Part shown: positions 10,673-19,469 of the stretch, piece after piece | How the letters are laid out: each line of letters opens with the position of its first letter | Position numbering within the stretch: the stretch's first letter is position 1 | From: Streptomyces tardus | GTDB lineage: Bacteria > Actinomycetota > Actinomycetes > Streptomycetales > Streptomycetaceae | Reading direction: 5' to 3' | DNA length: 64,000 nt | Assembly: GCF_018101125.2 (NCBI RefSeq) | Contig: NZ_JAELVF020000001.1 | Location: forward strand, 2,762,402-2,826,401 | Made by a program: the position numbers and the translations under genes | Notes under the pieces: generated by a model | Databases searched by the model: none | Told to the model about the DNA's origin: nothing | The model's input: only the letters and a program-made list of their open reading frames with translations

Positions 10673-11160
10673 TGGAGATACAGTTGCGTCCACCGCACCA
10701 CCGCGTCGAGCGGCGCGCCGTCGGCCTGTGGACGGCCCGCGCGCTCGCACTGGTGCTTCCCGTCGTCCTCGTGCTGGGCACCGCCGCGACGATCTGGCCC
10801 GGCTCCCGCACGTGGACCCTGCCGCTGCTGGTGGCCGCCGCGGTGCTCGGAGCGCTCTACGCCGCGGTGATGCCGTCCTGGCGGTACGCCGTGCACCGGT
10901 GGGAGGTCACCGACGAGGCGGTGTACGCCGCCGCGGGCTGGTTCGTCCGCGAGTGGCGGATCGCGCCGCTGTCCCGCATCCAGACCGTCGACACCGTGCG
11001 CGGTCCGATGGACCAACTGCTCAACCTCTCGACGCTGGTGGTGACCACGGCCTCCTCCAGCGGTGCGGTCACCATCCGCGGCCTGGCGCCGGGCGTGGCC
11101 CGCGAGGCGGCCGACCGGCTCAACACCTCCACCCAGCTCACGCCGGGAGACGCCACATGA
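10672..11160 (+). CDS. bPH2 (YdbS-like) domain membrane protein
   Basis: A 162-residue protein: two hydrophobic segments (about residues 23-42 and 47-65), then a bacterial PH domain of the YdbS/YdbT type, recognised by the WRYAVHRWEVTDEAVY strand and the WRIAPLSRIQTVDT turn. The ATG at 10672 coincides with the end of the palindromic operator, and there is no Shine-Dalgarno sequence, so the mRNA may be leaderless. It overlaps the next gene by 4 nt; the pair is the usual YdbS/YdbT duo. Cellular role unknown. The family is membrane-associated and often stress-linked. Confidence 0.85.
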   Translation: MEIQLRPPHHRVERRAVGLWTARALALVLPVVLVLGTAATIWPGSRTWTLPLLVAAAVLGALYAAVMPSWRYAVHRWEVTDEAVYAAAGWFVREWRIAPLSRIQTVDTVRGPMDQLLNLSTLVVTTASSSGAVTIRGLAPGVAREAADRLNTSTQLTPGDAT

Positions 11161-12827
11161 GCGCCCCCACCGACCCCACCGTCGCCGCCGCCACCGCCGG
11201 GGGAGCCGTCGAACCCGACCGGCCCGCCGCCGCGTACACCGCGGTGGCCGAGCCGGCCGCCGGGGGCGCCGCGCCCGCTGCGGGAGTCGAGCCCGAGCCC
11301 GCCGCCGAGCCCGCCGCCGAGCCCGCGGCCGATGCCCCCGACGTGCCGTGGCTGCGGCTGGACAAGCGTGTTGTCTGGGTCAACGCCCTGCGGCTGCTGC
11401 TCTCCCAACTGCCCGCGATCGTCGCCCTGTTCGTCGTCGGCGCCAACCCGGGAACGGTCTGGCCGCTGACGATCATCGCCGGCTGGGGAGTGGTGCGCTC
11501 GACCGCCGATCTGGTGCGCTGGCTGCGGACCCGCTACCGGATCACCGAGGCGTACGTCGAACGGCGCACCGGCCTGTTCGTACGGGAGTTCCGCTCCGTG
11601 CGTCGGGACCGCATCCGCAGCGTGGACGCCGACGCCAAGCTGCTCCAGCGGGCGGCCCGACTGCGGCGCGTCATCATCGGCGCGGGACAGGCCAACACCG
11701 CCGGGGAGAGTGCGCTCACGCTCAACGCGGTCTCCCTCACCGAGGCCAGGGCGCTGCGCCAACAGCTGCTGGGCGCCGCCGAGAGCGCGGACGGCGAAGC
11801 CGAAAGCCCTGCCGGCACCGTGCGGTTGGCCGGATTCCGCTGGTGGTGGGTCTGCTACAACATGTTCAGCGCCTGGGCCTACCTCACCGCCGCCGGTCTG
11901 CTGTGGGGCGCGTACTGGATGACGATGATGTTCGGTCTCGACCTCGGCGGCTGGATCACCGGGCTCGCCGACTGGGACGAGCTGGGACTGCCGCTCACCG
12001 TGCTGCTCGCCCTCGCGGGCACCGGCACGCTCGGCGTGCTGGGCATGGCGGTGGCCTTCTTCACCGAGCACGCGAACTTCCGCCTGGAGCGGGTGCCGAC
12101 GCCGGCCGGGACCGTACTGCGCACCAGCCAGGGGCTGTTCAAGACCCGCGAGGTCACCCGGGACGACAAGCGGCTGCGCGGGGTGAGCCTCTCCGAACCG
12201 CTGCTGTGGCGCTGGATGCGGATGACCGACACCAGCGTCGTCACCACCGGACTGTCGGTGTGGAGCGCGGCGGCCACCATCCTGCCGCGCGGACCGATGA
12301 GCACCGCGCGACCGGTCGCCGACGCCGTACTGGCGGAGCACGACAGCCCGTTGGGCGCGACGCTGCGCCGCCACCCCGCCACCGCCCTGCGCCGCCGGGC
12401 CGGCTGGGCGCTGATGGTCAGCGGCGCGGTGTGCGGACTGCTGGCCTGGCTCGGCGCGACCACCGCGGTGCCGGACCGTGCCTGGTGGATGACGGCTCTG
12501 GTGCTGCTGCCGCTCACGCTCACGCTCGCCGCGGTCGGCCACCGCGCACTCGGCCACACCATCGCCGGACGTCATCTGCTGGTCCGCTCCGGCGCGCTCA
12601 GCCGAACCACCACGGCGCTGCGCCGTGACGCGGTCAGCGGTGTACGGGTGCGGCAGTCACTGCTCCAGCGCCGCCTGGGCCTGGCCACCGTCTCGGTGAG
12701 CACCGCGGCGGGTTACGGCGTGTACGAGGCGCCGGACCTGGCGGCGGGCGAGGCCGCCGGTTTCGCGGCCGAGTGCCTCCCGACCCATGTCGAGCCCTTC
12801 CGCACCGACCGCCCCGGACCGAGCTGA
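11157..12827 (+). CDS. bPH2 (YdbT-like) multi-domain membrane protein
   Basis: A 556-residue protein translationally coupled to the preceding bPH2 gene (ATGA overlap). The first 60 residues are Ala/Pro/Glu low complexity. Repeated units of paired helices plus a bPH2 domain follow: RYRITEAYVERRTGLFVREF with RDRIRSVD near 120-165, a second unit near 300-380 (FRLERVPTPAGTVLRTSQG), and a third near 460-540 (GRHLLVRSGALSRTTTAL). Length and repeat number match YdbT-type proteins. Function unknown. The stop codon lies inside a tandem repeat that continues into the intergenic region. Confidence 0.85.
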   Translation: MSAPTDPTVAAATAGGAVEPDRPAAAYTAVAEPAAGGAAPAAGVEPEPAAEPAAEPAADAPDVPWLRLDKRVVWVNALRLLLSQLPAIVALFVVGANPGTVWPLTIIAGWGVVRSTADLVRWLRTRYRITEAYVERRTGLFVREFRSVRRDRIRSVDADAKLLQRAARLRRVIIGAGQANTAGESALTLNAVSLTEARALRQQLLGAAESADGEAESPAGTVRLAGFRWWWVCYNMFSAWAYLTAAGLLWGAYWMTMMFGLDLGGWITGLADWDELGLPLTVLLALAGTGTLGVLGMAVAFFTEHANFRLERVPTPAGTVLRTSQGLFKTREVTRDDKRLRGVSLSEPLLWRWMRMTDTSVVTTGLSVWSAAATILPRGPMSTARPVADAVLAEHDSPLGATLRRHPATALRRRAGWALMVSGAVCGLLAWLGATTAVPDRAWWMTALVLLPLTLTLAAVGHRALGHTIAGRHLLVRSGALSRTTTALRRDAVSGVRVRQSLLQRRLGLATVSVSTAAGYGVYEAPDLAAGEAAGFAAECLPTHVEPFRTDRPGPS

Positions 12828-12920
12828 CCCGCACCGACCGCCCCGGACCGAGCTGACCCGGAGCGAGCTGACCCGGACCGAGCTGACCCGGAGCGAGCCG
12901 CCCCGGACGGAGCCGCCCCG
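12801..12920. repeat. GC-rich tandem repeat at the end of the bPH2 gene
   Basis: Approximately 15-bp units built around ACCGAGCTGACCCGG recur six to seven times, including a near-perfect 30-bp doublet at 12801-12860. The repeat begins inside the last codons of the preceding gene and ends next to the rhomboid gene stop. Some copies contain TGA in frame. Confidence 0.75.
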
Positions 12921-12935
12921 CCCCGGCGCCGGTGG

Positions 12936-13577
12936 TCAGCTCCAGGGGCTCGGCCCGATCCCGCCCGGCGGCACCTGCTGCCGGCGGGGCGGGGTGCGTC
13001 TGAGCCAGAACGCCGCCAGAACGCCGCCCAGCAGGCCGAAGAAGTGGCCCTGCCAGGAGATGCCGGAGTTCGTCGGCAGCACGCCCCACAGGATCGAGCC
13101 GTAGAGGAGCAGCACCGTGATCCCCACGGTGATGTCCAACGCGTCCCGCTCGACGAAGCCGCGCACCAGCAGATAGCCGAAGAGGCCGAAGACGACGCCG
13201 GAGGCGCCCGCGGTGTTCGATCCGTCGGGGGCGGTCAGCCACACTCCGAGGCCGCTGACGGTGATGATGACCAGCACGACGCCGAGAAAGCGCGCCATCC
13301 CGCGCACCGCCGCGAGGAAGCCGAAGACCAGCAGCGGCAGCGTGTTGGCCATCACGTGGTCCCAGCCGAAGTGCAGAAAGGCCGCCGGGAAGATGTCCGG
13401 CACCTCGTCCAGCTCCCGGGGGCGGATGCCGTACTCGCGGACTATGGGGCCGTCCGGGCCGTCGACCGCCTCCAGCACCCACAGGACGGCGATCCACCCC
13501 AGCATGAAGGTCGCTGCCGTCATCGCCCGGGCCCGGCGAGTGCCGGTCTGCCCGGATCCGCTCGGTCCGTACGCCAT
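12936..13577 (-). CDS. Rhomboid family intramembrane serine protease
   Basis: A 213-residue protein with about six hydrophobic helices. Both members of the rhomboid catalytic dyad are visible: Ser 126 in TAGASGVVFGLFG and His 178 in SWQGHFFGLLGG. The conserved HFGWDHVMANTLPL motif (about residues 69-82) supplies the oxyanion-side His and Asn. Active protease is therefore expected, cutting membrane-anchored substrates that cannot be guessed from context. ATG at 13577. It faces the bPH2 pair tail to tail. Confidence 0.92.
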   Translation of the reverse strand: MAYGPSGSGQTGTRRARAMTAATFMLGWIAVLWVLEAVDGPDGPIVREYGIRPRELDEVPDIFPAAFLHFGWDHVMANTLPLLVFGFLAAVRGMARFLGVVLVIITVSGLGVWLTAPDGSNTAGASGVVFGLFGYLLVRGFVERDALDITVGITVLLLYGSILWGVLPTNSGISWQGHFFGLLGGVLAAFWLRRTPPRRQQVPPGGIGPSPWS

Positions 13578-13713
13578 CGAGCACCCCCGGCGTCGTCATT
13601 CGTCTGTCGGCCGCGCGCCTCCCCCGGGCACCGGCGGATGCGCGCGGAGCTGCGGAAGGCGGGTCGGGAGCTGCGAGAGCCCCGAGGACCAGCCTATACA
13701 GCCAGACCAACGG

Positions 13714-14877
13714 CTAACGCAGGGTCGAGAGTTCCGGGTGCCGGGAGGCGGCGTACGCCAGCGCCTCCAGCAGATCGTGCGGCGCCAGCAGCTTCGCGTC
13801 GGCGGGGGCGGCCACCGAGACCACCTCTCCCGCCGCGAAGGTCAGCTTCAGCGGCAGCGCGCCGGAGCGGCCCCGGTCGAACTGGCCCACGTCGACGGTG
13901 AGCGTGGAGAGGCGCTCGTGCCGGATCGCGAGCCCGACCCGTACGTCCTTGTCGGGGGCGCGCTCCAGCATGTCCAGATCGGGATCGCCGAGCTGGGCGC
14001 GCACCGGGGCGAGGGCCTTGCCGAGTTCGTGGGCGGCGTCCTTGGCGTTGAGAGTGAGGGTGATGTGCTCGGCGCCCTCGCGCTTTCCGGCGGAGGCGAA
14101 GCGGGCGCGCTTGCCGAGCGCCTTCTCCACCGCGGACACCACCTGCTGCTGGAGCGCGGGATCCCGGAGCAGCGCGGTGGCCTGGGCGATCCGGTCGCTG
14201 TTCTCGACGGCGCCGTCGCCCGCGCCGCCGAGCGCGCGGCCGATCTCCCCGAACTCGTTCGGGCTGACCCGCACCCACTCGCCGCGCAGCGCCGAGCGGG
14301 CGGTCGCCAGCGAGCCGGGCAGCTGGCGCGCCAACTCCTCCAGCTCGCCCGCCCGTCCGGCCATCGGTCCGTCGTCCCCGACCTCCCTGGCCAGCGCGGC
14401 GAGGTTGACCCGGGTGTAGAGCTTGCGGTCGACCGATTTGAGGGCGAAGACGTCGTTGCCGCCGAAGTTGAGCGCCGCGGCGTTGTCGAACCGGTCGTTC
14501 CTGGCCACGTCCCGCAGCGGCATTCCGGCGCTGACCGCGGCGGCCAGCTCCAGATCGGCGAGCAGCCGGGCGTGCCGGCGTGCGTTGCCGCCCTTGCCGG
14601 GGCCCTCGCCCTCCTGGAGGTAGGCGAGGATCTGCTCCTCGGTCGCGTCGAACCGGGCGGTCACCGAGACGCTGTCCCGCTCGCCGAGCTTCTCGACGGC
14701 CTGCTTGACCTTCATCGCCGACGTCAGGTGGTCGGCCGCCGAACAGGCGCTGCCGACGCCGACGAGCAGGGCGGCCGAGGTGAGGATCGCGACGGTGCCG
14801 CGGCCTCTGCGCGTGGTGTCGATGTCGGCCTCCCCGGGTGCGTACGCAGATCGCTCGCCCCCCCATTGTGCGCCCAT
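13714..14877 (-). CDS. Secreted lipoprotein of unknown function
   Basis: A protein of about 387 residues with a hydrophobic signal (VAILTSAALLVGVGSAC) and lipobox Cys near residue 45, so it should be lipid-anchored outside the cell. The mature part is soluble, rich in Ala/Leu/Arg, with no motif I recognise; its strand/helix alternation recalls LolA/LppX-like lipoproteins, but this is only an impression. Start: ATG at 14877 was preferred; another in-frame ATG lies 14 codons upstream. It is divergent from the UbiX-like gene. Confidence 0.75.
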   Translation of the reverse strand: MGAQWGGERSAYAPGEADIDTTRRGRGTVAILTSAALLVGVGSACSAADHLTSAMKVKQAVEKLGERDSVSVTARFDATEEQILAYLQEGEGPGKGGNARRHARLLADLELAAAVSAGMPLRDVARNDRFDNAAALNFGGNDVFALKSVDRKLYTRVNLAALAREVGDDGPMAGRAGELEELARQLPGSLATARSALRGEWVRVSPNEFGEIGRALGGAGDGAVENSDRIAQATALLRDPALQQQVVSAVEKALGKRARFASAGKREGAEHITLTLNAKDAAHELGKALAPVRAQLGDPDLDMLERAPDKDVRVGLAIRHERLSTLTVDVGQFDRGRSGALPLKLTFAAGEVVSVAAPADAKLLAPHDLLEALAYAASRHPELSTLR

Positions 14878-15005
14878 CGGTCGCGGAGCCCGGTGCGCCC
14901 CCGCCGGTGCCCTCCCCACCCCGGCCGGGCGGCGTGCGGGGCGTCGCGGACAAGCGAAGATCCGAACGACGGGCCCCTGTCACCGACCACACGGCCTGGT
15001 ACACC

Positions 15006-15019
15006 TAGGGTCGGGGGTG
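15006..15019 (+). promoter_or_regulatory. Putative leaderless promoter of the UbiX-like gene
   Basis: TAGGGT at 15006-15011 ends exactly 7 nt before GTG at 15019 and no ribosome site is seen. The -35 region (around 14982-14988) is weak. Confidence 0.45.
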
Positions 15020-15729
15020 TGACGGAGAGCTCCGAGGGTTCGATACGGCGTACGCCCTGGCTTGTCGGTGTGTCGGGAGCGTCCGGGACGCCGTACGCCG
15101 CGGCGGTGATCCGCGGGCTGCTGGACGCCGGCGAGCAGGTGGACCTGGTGGTCAGCCGGGCCTCGCGGCTGACCCTGCTGGACGAGACCGGGCAGCCGTT
15201 CCGGGACGCGCACTGGCGGGAGGACCTGCGCCGGTGGTTGGCGCGGGGAGCGGACGGCAGCCCGGAGGCGTTCGCGGAGGCGCTCGGGGCGTTGGAGGAG
15301 CCGGGCCGGGTGCGGCACTGGGCGGCCGGCGACCTGGCGGCGGGCCCCTCCTCGGGTTCCTACGGCTGCCGCGGCATGCTGATCGTTCCGGCGTCGACGG
15401 CGTGTGTGGCTGGCGTCGCGCTCGGGCTGTCCAAGGACCTGTTGCAGCGCGCGGCGAGCGTGACGCTCAAGGAGCGCAGGCCGTTGGTGGTCGCGGTGCG
15501 GGAGGCGCCGCTGAGCGGTCAGACCCTCAGGCAGCTGGTCGCCCTCGACGAGGCGGGCGCGGTGGTGCTGCCGGCCTCGCCCGCCTTCTACGCGGGAGCG
15601 ACCCACATCCAGCACCTGGTGGATTTCGTGGCCGGCCGGGTGCTGGACGCGGTGGGTGTCGCGCACGGGCTCTACCGGCGCTGGGAGGGCGAGTTGGGCG
15701 GCGCCGCACGGGGGGCGACGGGCGGCTGA
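15019..15729 (+). CDS. UbiX-family flavin prenyltransferase
   Basis: A 236-residue UbiX/Pad1 flavoprotein. The GVSGASGTPYAAAVI FMN-binding start, the SSGSYGCRGMLIVPAST segment and the LKERRPLVVAVREAPLS motif are all family hallmarks. It makes the prenylated FMN cofactor needed by the UbiD-type decarboxylase at 7475, and so supports menaquinone synthesis; sometimes called mqnM. The insert DAHWREDLRRWLARGADG is longer than in E. coli UbiX but common in actinobacteria. GTG at 15019 was chosen because the long frame upstream has no family similarity. Confidence 0.92.
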   Translation: MTESSEGSIRRTPWLVGVSGASGTPYAAAVIRGLLDAGEQVDLVVSRASRLTLLDETGQPFRDAHWREDLRRWLARGADGSPEAFAEALGALEEPGRVRHWAAGDLAAGPSSGSYGCRGMLIVPASTACVAGVALGLSKDLLQRAASVTLKERRPLVVAVREAPLSGQTLRQLVALDEAGAVVLPASPAFYAGATHIQHLVDFVAGRVLDAVGVAHGLYRRWEGELGGAARGATGG

Positions 15730-15806
15730 TCGGCCACTCCTGGATCGGTGGCACGCTCATGAACGCGCTCTGGACTGGGTAGTGCAGGCTCAGGCAGTCC
15801 GATGCC

Positions 15807-15813
15807 TTAGATT
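15807..15813 (+). promoter_or_regulatory. AT-rich promoter patch upstream of the Lrp/AsnC gene
   Basis: TTAGATT at 15807-15813 resembles a -10 element and sits in an unusually AT-rich stretch (about 15805-15835, containing GGATTTTGTTTC) for this genome. It is a candidate promoter or autoregulatory site for the Lrp-type gene downstream. Confidence 0.35.
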
Positions 15814-15903
15814 CAGTTCCGGATTTTGTTTCTGACGGCAGGTCGTGCGGGGCCCGTCGTCGGGCGGCACACCGTGCGGCACGGGCCGTACGGCGACGAC
15901 GGG

Positions 15904-16383
15904 ATGACGACGAAAAGGGGCGCGGGACCGATGGACGCGGTGGACAGACAGCTCATCCAGGCGCTGCGCGAGAACGGCAGGGCCTCGTACGCCGAGTTGG
16001 GCCGACTCGTCGGACTCTCCGGGCCGAGTGTCACCGACCGCATCAACCGGCTGGAGGCCGCGGGCGTCATCACCGGTTACCGCGCGACCGTCGACGCCGC
16101 CTCGCTGGGGCTCGGGGTGACCGCGCTGATCGGCATCCAGCTCAGCGATGCCACCGACCACGAGGAGGTCGCGGTGCGGCTGGAGTCGCTGGGGGAGATC
16201 GAGGACTGCTGGTTCATCGCCGGGGACGACTCGTACATGCTCAAGGTCAGGGCGAACAACGTCGACGGGTTGCAGAGCACGATCCGCAGGCTCTCCCAGA
16301 CGAAGGGCGTTTCGCGCACCCGCACCACGATCGTGCTCTCCACCAAGTGGGAGAACCGCGTCGGCGAGCGTCCCGAGGACTGA
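15904..16383 (+). CDS. Lrp/AsnC family transcriptional regulator
   Basis: A protein of about 159 residues with the two-domain Lrp plan: an N-terminal winged HTH (AVDRQLIQALRENGRAS, then LSGPSVTDRINRLEAAGVITGY) and a C-terminal RAM ligand domain (VAVRLESLGEIEDCWFIAGDDSYMLKV). It likely responds to an amino acid or related ligand. Start is ambiguous: ATG at 15904, or at 15931 (MDAVD) which has AAAAGGGG about 10 nt upstream. It sits between the UbiX-like gene and mqnE, so control of neighbouring menaquinone genes is possible but unproven. Confidence 0.9.
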   Translation: MTTKRGAGPMDAVDRQLIQALRENGRASYAELGRLVGLSGPSVTDRINRLEAAGVITGYRATVDAASLGLGVTALIGIQLSDATDHEEVAVRLESLGEIEDCWFIAGDDSYMLKVRANNVDGLQSTIRRLSQTKGVSRTRTTIVLSTKWENRVGERPED

Positions 16384-16421
16384 CCCCGCAGGCCCCGCAG
16401 GCCCCGCAGGCCCCGCAGGTT
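16384..16421. repeat. Four-copy 9-bp tandem repeat
   Basis: CCCCGCAGG repeats four times head to tail immediately after the TGA of the Lrp-type gene, before mqnE. Confidence 0.8.
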
Positions 16422-16594
16422 CAGGGGCGTCCCGAGGCGTCCGGGCGGCGTCCGGGTGCGGTCCCGCCGGCGTCTCCGGAGGCCGGCCCCGCGCGCGGCG
16501 CACCGGGAGGATTGCGCCGAAACCGGTTGGCGTACGCTCGCATGGGCACGCAGTCGCGCGAGACTGCGCCGGCGAGATTTGGGAGGCGCGACGC

Positions 16595-17761
16595 ATGGAC
16601 GCTGGACTCAAGCGGGAGCTGGAGGACAAGGTCCGTTCCGGTGAGCGACTGAGCCGCGAGGACGGCATCGCTCTCTACGAGTCCGACGACCTCGCCTGGC
16701 TCGGCGGCCTCGCCCACGAGGTGCGCACCGCGAAGAACGGCGACGTCGTCCACTTCAACGTCAACCGCCACCTCAACATGACCAACGTCTGCACGGCCTC
16801 CTGCTCGTACTGCTCCTTCCAGCGCAAGCCGGGCGAGAAGGACGCGTACACGATGCGCATCGAGGAGGCCGTACGCCTGGCCAGGGAGATGGAGGGCGAC
16901 AACCTCACCGAGCTCCACATCGTCAACGGCCTGCACCCGACGCTGCCTTGGCGCTACTACCCGCGCTCGCTCAGCGCGCTCAAGGAGGCGCTCCCGGAGA
17001 CGGTCTCGCTGAAGGCGTTCACCGCGACCGAGATCCACCACTTCGAGACGATCTCCGGGCTGAGCGCGAGCGAGATCCTGGACGAGCTGATCGAGGCCGG
17101 GCTGGAGTCGCTGACCGGCGGCGGCGCGGAGATCTTCGACTGGGAGGTGCGGCAGCACATCGTCGACCACCGCACCCACTGGGAGGACTGGTCGCGCATC
17201 CACCGGCTCGCGCACGAGAAGGGTCTGAAGACCCCGTGCACGATGCTCTACGGCCACATCGAGGAGCGCCGCCACCGCGTCGACCACGTGCTGCGGCTGC
17301 GTGAACTCCAGGACGAGACCGGCGGTTTCCAGGTCTTCATCCCGCTGCGCTACCAGCACGACTTCGTCGATCTGAAGGACGGCAAGGTCCGCAACAAGCT
17401 CCAGGCGCGCACCACGATGGCCTCGGGTGCCGAGGCGCTGCGGACCTTCGCGGTCTCCCGGCTGCTGTTCGACAACGTCCCGCACGTGAAGGTGTTCTGG
17501 GTGATGCACGGCGTGCAGACTGCCCAACTCGCCCTCCAGCACGGCGCGGACGACATGGACGGCTCGGTCGTCGAGTACAAGATCACTCACGACGCGGACA
17601 ACTTCGGCACCCCCGACAAGCTCGGCCGCGAGGACCTGCTGGAGCTGATCACCGACGCGGGGTTCCGGCCGGTGGAGCGCAACACCAGGTACGAGATCCT
17701 CCGCGAGTACCCGGGCCCCGACCCGCAGCGCCGCGAGTCGCCGCAGCCGATGAGGCTCTGA
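16595..17761 (+). CDS. mqnE: Aminofutalosine synthase MqnE (radical SAM)
   Basis: A 388-residue radical SAM enzyme. The cluster-binding CX3CX2C motif is at Cys 66, 70 and 73 (NVCTASCSYCSF). The downstream KPGEKDAYTM, ELHIVNGLHPTLPW and SLTGGGAEIFD segments fit the MqnE branch rather than MqnC. It joins the MqnA product 3-[(1-carboxyvinyl)oxy]benzoate to SAM-derived adenosyl to give aminofutalosine. The ATG at 16595 has GGGAGG about 9 nt upstream. A TACGCT -10-like box occurs at 16533-16538. A GNAT gene starts 2 nt after its stop. Confidence 0.95.
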   Translation: MDAGLKRELEDKVRSGERLSREDGIALYESDDLAWLGGLAHEVRTAKNGDVVHFNVNRHLNMTNVCTASCSYCSFQRKPGEKDAYTMRIEEAVRLAREMEGDNLTELHIVNGLHPTLPWRYYPRSLSALKEALPETVSLKAFTATEIHHFETISGLSASEILDELIEAGLESLTGGGAEIFDWEVRQHIVDHRTHWEDWSRIHRLAHEKGLKTPCTMLYGHIEERRHRVDHVLRLRELQDETGGFQVFIPLRYQHDFVDLKDGKVRNKLQARTTMASGAEALRTFAVSRLLFDNVPHVKVFWVMHGVQTAQLALQHGADDMDGSVVEYKITHDADNFGTPDKLGREDLLELITDAGFRPVERNTRYEILREYPGPDPQRRESPQPMRL

Positions 17762-17763
17762 CC

Positions 17764-18288
17764 GTGGTGCTGCGGTACGAGCTGGACCCGGTCGCCGACC
17801 AGCAGCTCGCGACCGGGATCAGCCGGCTTTGGGCGGACGTCACCAACGCCGGCGGTGCGGTGGGTTTCCTGCCGCCCGTCACCCCGGCGGAGACCCGGTC
17901 CGAGGTGATCATGCACTTCGCCGCGGTCTCCGAGGGGCGTACTCGTCAGCTGGTGGGCTTCGACGCCGAGGGTGAGGTGAAGGCCACCGCCTACATCACC
18001 TTCAACCGCCGCTCCCTGATGCGACACTGGGTGTGGCTCTACACCGTGATGGTCCACCCCGATCTCCAGGGCCGGGGCGTGGGCCGGGAGTTGATGTCCG
18101 CGGTCGCCGACGAGGTGCGCGGCTTCGAGGGGGTCGGGGCCATCCGGCTCACCTGCCGGAGCCACCAGGGCAACGAGCGCTTCTACGAGGCGTGCGGCTA
18201 CAAGGAGGTCGGGCGGGTGCCCGGCGCCATCAAGGTCGGCGAGGACGAGTACCGCGACGACGTCACGATGTGGCTGACGCTCTCCTGA
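17764..18288 (+). CDS. GNAT family N-acetyltransferase
   Basis: A 174-residue acetyltransferase. The acetyl-CoA site motif A is clear: MVHPDLQGRGVGRELMSAVADEV (about residues 94-116), followed by HQGNERFYEACGYKEVGR. It starts at GTG 17764 only 2 nt after mqnE ends, implying co-transcription. The substrate is unknown. No known menaquinone step needs an acetyltransferase, so the link to mqnE may be only positional. Confidence 0.9.
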   Translation: MVLRYELDPVADQQLATGISRLWADVTNAGGAVGFLPPVTPAETRSEVIMHFAAVSEGRTRQLVGFDAEGEVKATAYITFNRRSLMRHWVWLYTVMVHPDLQGRGVGRELMSAVADEVRGFEGVGAIRLTCRSHQGNERFYEACGYKEVGRVPGAIKVGEDEYRDDVTMWLTLS

Positions 18289-18420
18289 GGGCGACCGTCC
18301 GCGAGCGTTCCCGGTGAAGCGCGCGAGGGCGTGCGTCCGGTGCGTTCCGGCCCGTACGTCCGGTGCGTGCGTCAGGTCCGTACCGCAGTCAGCAGACCCG
18401 CAGCAGAAGGATGATCCGCA

Positions 18421-18927
18421 GTGACCAGCACACAGAGCACGCCGCGCTCGGGCGAGCCCGTCGACGAGGCCGAAGGCAACTCCGCGGGCAGGGCCGAAGG
18501 CAAGCCCGCAGGCAAGGCTGCCGACAGGGCCGAAGGCAAGACTGGCGGCAAGGCCGCAGGCATGCCGGCCGACGGGATCGAAGGCGAGTCCGCCGACGAG
18601 CCCGGTGCCGCGCCTGCCGCGGGCGGGAAGCCGACCGCGGCGCGCGCCACCCTGTACTACACCCTGCTGCGGCTGGCGCTGTTCGTCGGCACCTTCGCGC
18701 TGCTGGCCGCGCTGGCCTGGGTCGGAGTGATCCCGGAGGGCATCGGCAAGTCCAATCCGTTGTGGCTCTTCGCGCTGGCCATCCTGATCTCCGCGCCGCT
18801 GAGCCTCGTACTGCTGCGCAAGCAGCGGGACGCGATGTCCGAGCAGATCGTGCCCAAGGTCGAGCGCGCCTCGTCGAGCTTCAAGGGCAGGCTGGCGGAG
18901 AACCGCAGCCGCGAGGACGGCGCCTGA
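18421..18927 (+). CDS. DUF4229 domain membrane protein
   Basis: A 168-residue protein. The first 70 residues are a hydrophilic tail with repeated EGKxAGKA-type units, coded by an imperfect tandem repeat. The DUF4229 part follows: YYTLLRLALFVGTFALLAAL as helix one (about 79-98) and LWLFALAILISAPLSLVLLR as helix two (about 112-132). It ends with a basic tail (KQRDAMSEQIVPKVERAS) typical of the family. Function unknown. GTG start at 18421. The terminator 18940-18988 follows. Confidence 0.85.
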   Translation: MTSTQSTPRSGEPVDEAEGNSAGRAEGKPAGKAADRAEGKTGGKAAGMPADGIEGESADEPGAAPAAGGKPTAARATLYYTLLRLALFVGTFALLAALAWVGVIPEGIGKSNPLWLFALAILISAPLSLVLLRKQRDAMSEQIVPKVERASSSFKGRLAENRSREDGA

Positions 18928-18939
18928 TACGGCCGCTGC

Positions 18940-18988
18940 CGTTACAGCCGGGCGCCGGGCGGAGCGTCCGGGGTCCGGCGCTGTAACG
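18940..18988 (+). terminator. Hairpin after the DUF4229 gene
   Basis: CGTTACAGC at 18940-18948 pairs with GCTGTAACG at 18980-18988, extended inward by GGCGCCGG/CCGG pairing. It begins 13 nt after the stop. Confidence 0.6.
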
Positions 18989-19078
18989 CTCGTCACTCAC
19001 CTTCGCGCACCCCGACGGGAATCTTCTATCCCGGTCGGGGTGTTGTGCTTCCACGAGTTCCTCAGTGAAAGTTTGCCT

Positions 19079-19108
19079 TTGAGTGCATCAAAGCCTGGGT
19101 GTTAGCGT
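19079..19108 (+). promoter_or_regulatory. Promoter of the cysteine-rich leader and DAACS symporter
   Basis: TTGAGT (19079-19084), an 18-bp spacer, then TAGCGT (19103-19108). The hexamer ends 7 nt before the leader ATG, so the transcript is probably leaderless. Confidence 0.55.
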
Positions 19109-19115
19109 GGTGGCC

Positions 19116-19256
19116 ATGACAGACGCAGCCGTACGACCCGCACCAGCGAGCGCGACGCTCGTCGCGCGGCTGCATGTCGACCTCTGCCGCTGTGTCGTCG
19201 CGGCATGTCCCCCCTGTACCGGCCGGGCTCGCCCCGGCTGTTGCCGCCGCGGCTGA
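19116..19256 (+). CDS. Cysteine-rich leader peptide upstream of DAACS transporter
   Basis: A 46-codon open frame with ATG at 19116 and TGA at 19254-19256. It carries the LHVDLCR core typical of actinobacterial putative leader peptides, and six cysteines (residues 24, 26, 31, 34, 42, 43), including a tandem Cys pair three codons before the stop. Polycysteine leaderless short ORFs act as cysteine-responsive attenuators in mycobacteria, so translation is predicted to sense Cys-tRNA supply and tune the symporter gene at 19470. No Shine-Dalgarno is present; the -10 spacing suggests a leaderless mRNA. Confidence 0.7.
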   Translation: MTDAAVRPAPASATLVARLHVDLCRCVVAACPPCTGRARPGCCRRG

Positions 19257-19469
19257 CGCAGCCGGTCGGCGCGGGCGTCCCGGCCATCCGGGTCTCCACC
19301 GCCGACCGTTCTCCCGCATCGCGGCCGACCGCGCCCCGGCCGACCGCGAGCCGGGAACCCGCCCGGCCGGCCCGCAGCGCCTCCCGGTCGGCCCCCGTCC
19401 GCGCCCCGGCGGCGCACCGCTGTTCTCCCCACCGCTGTCCGTCTCCTTCCACGCACCCGGAGTGTGCCC

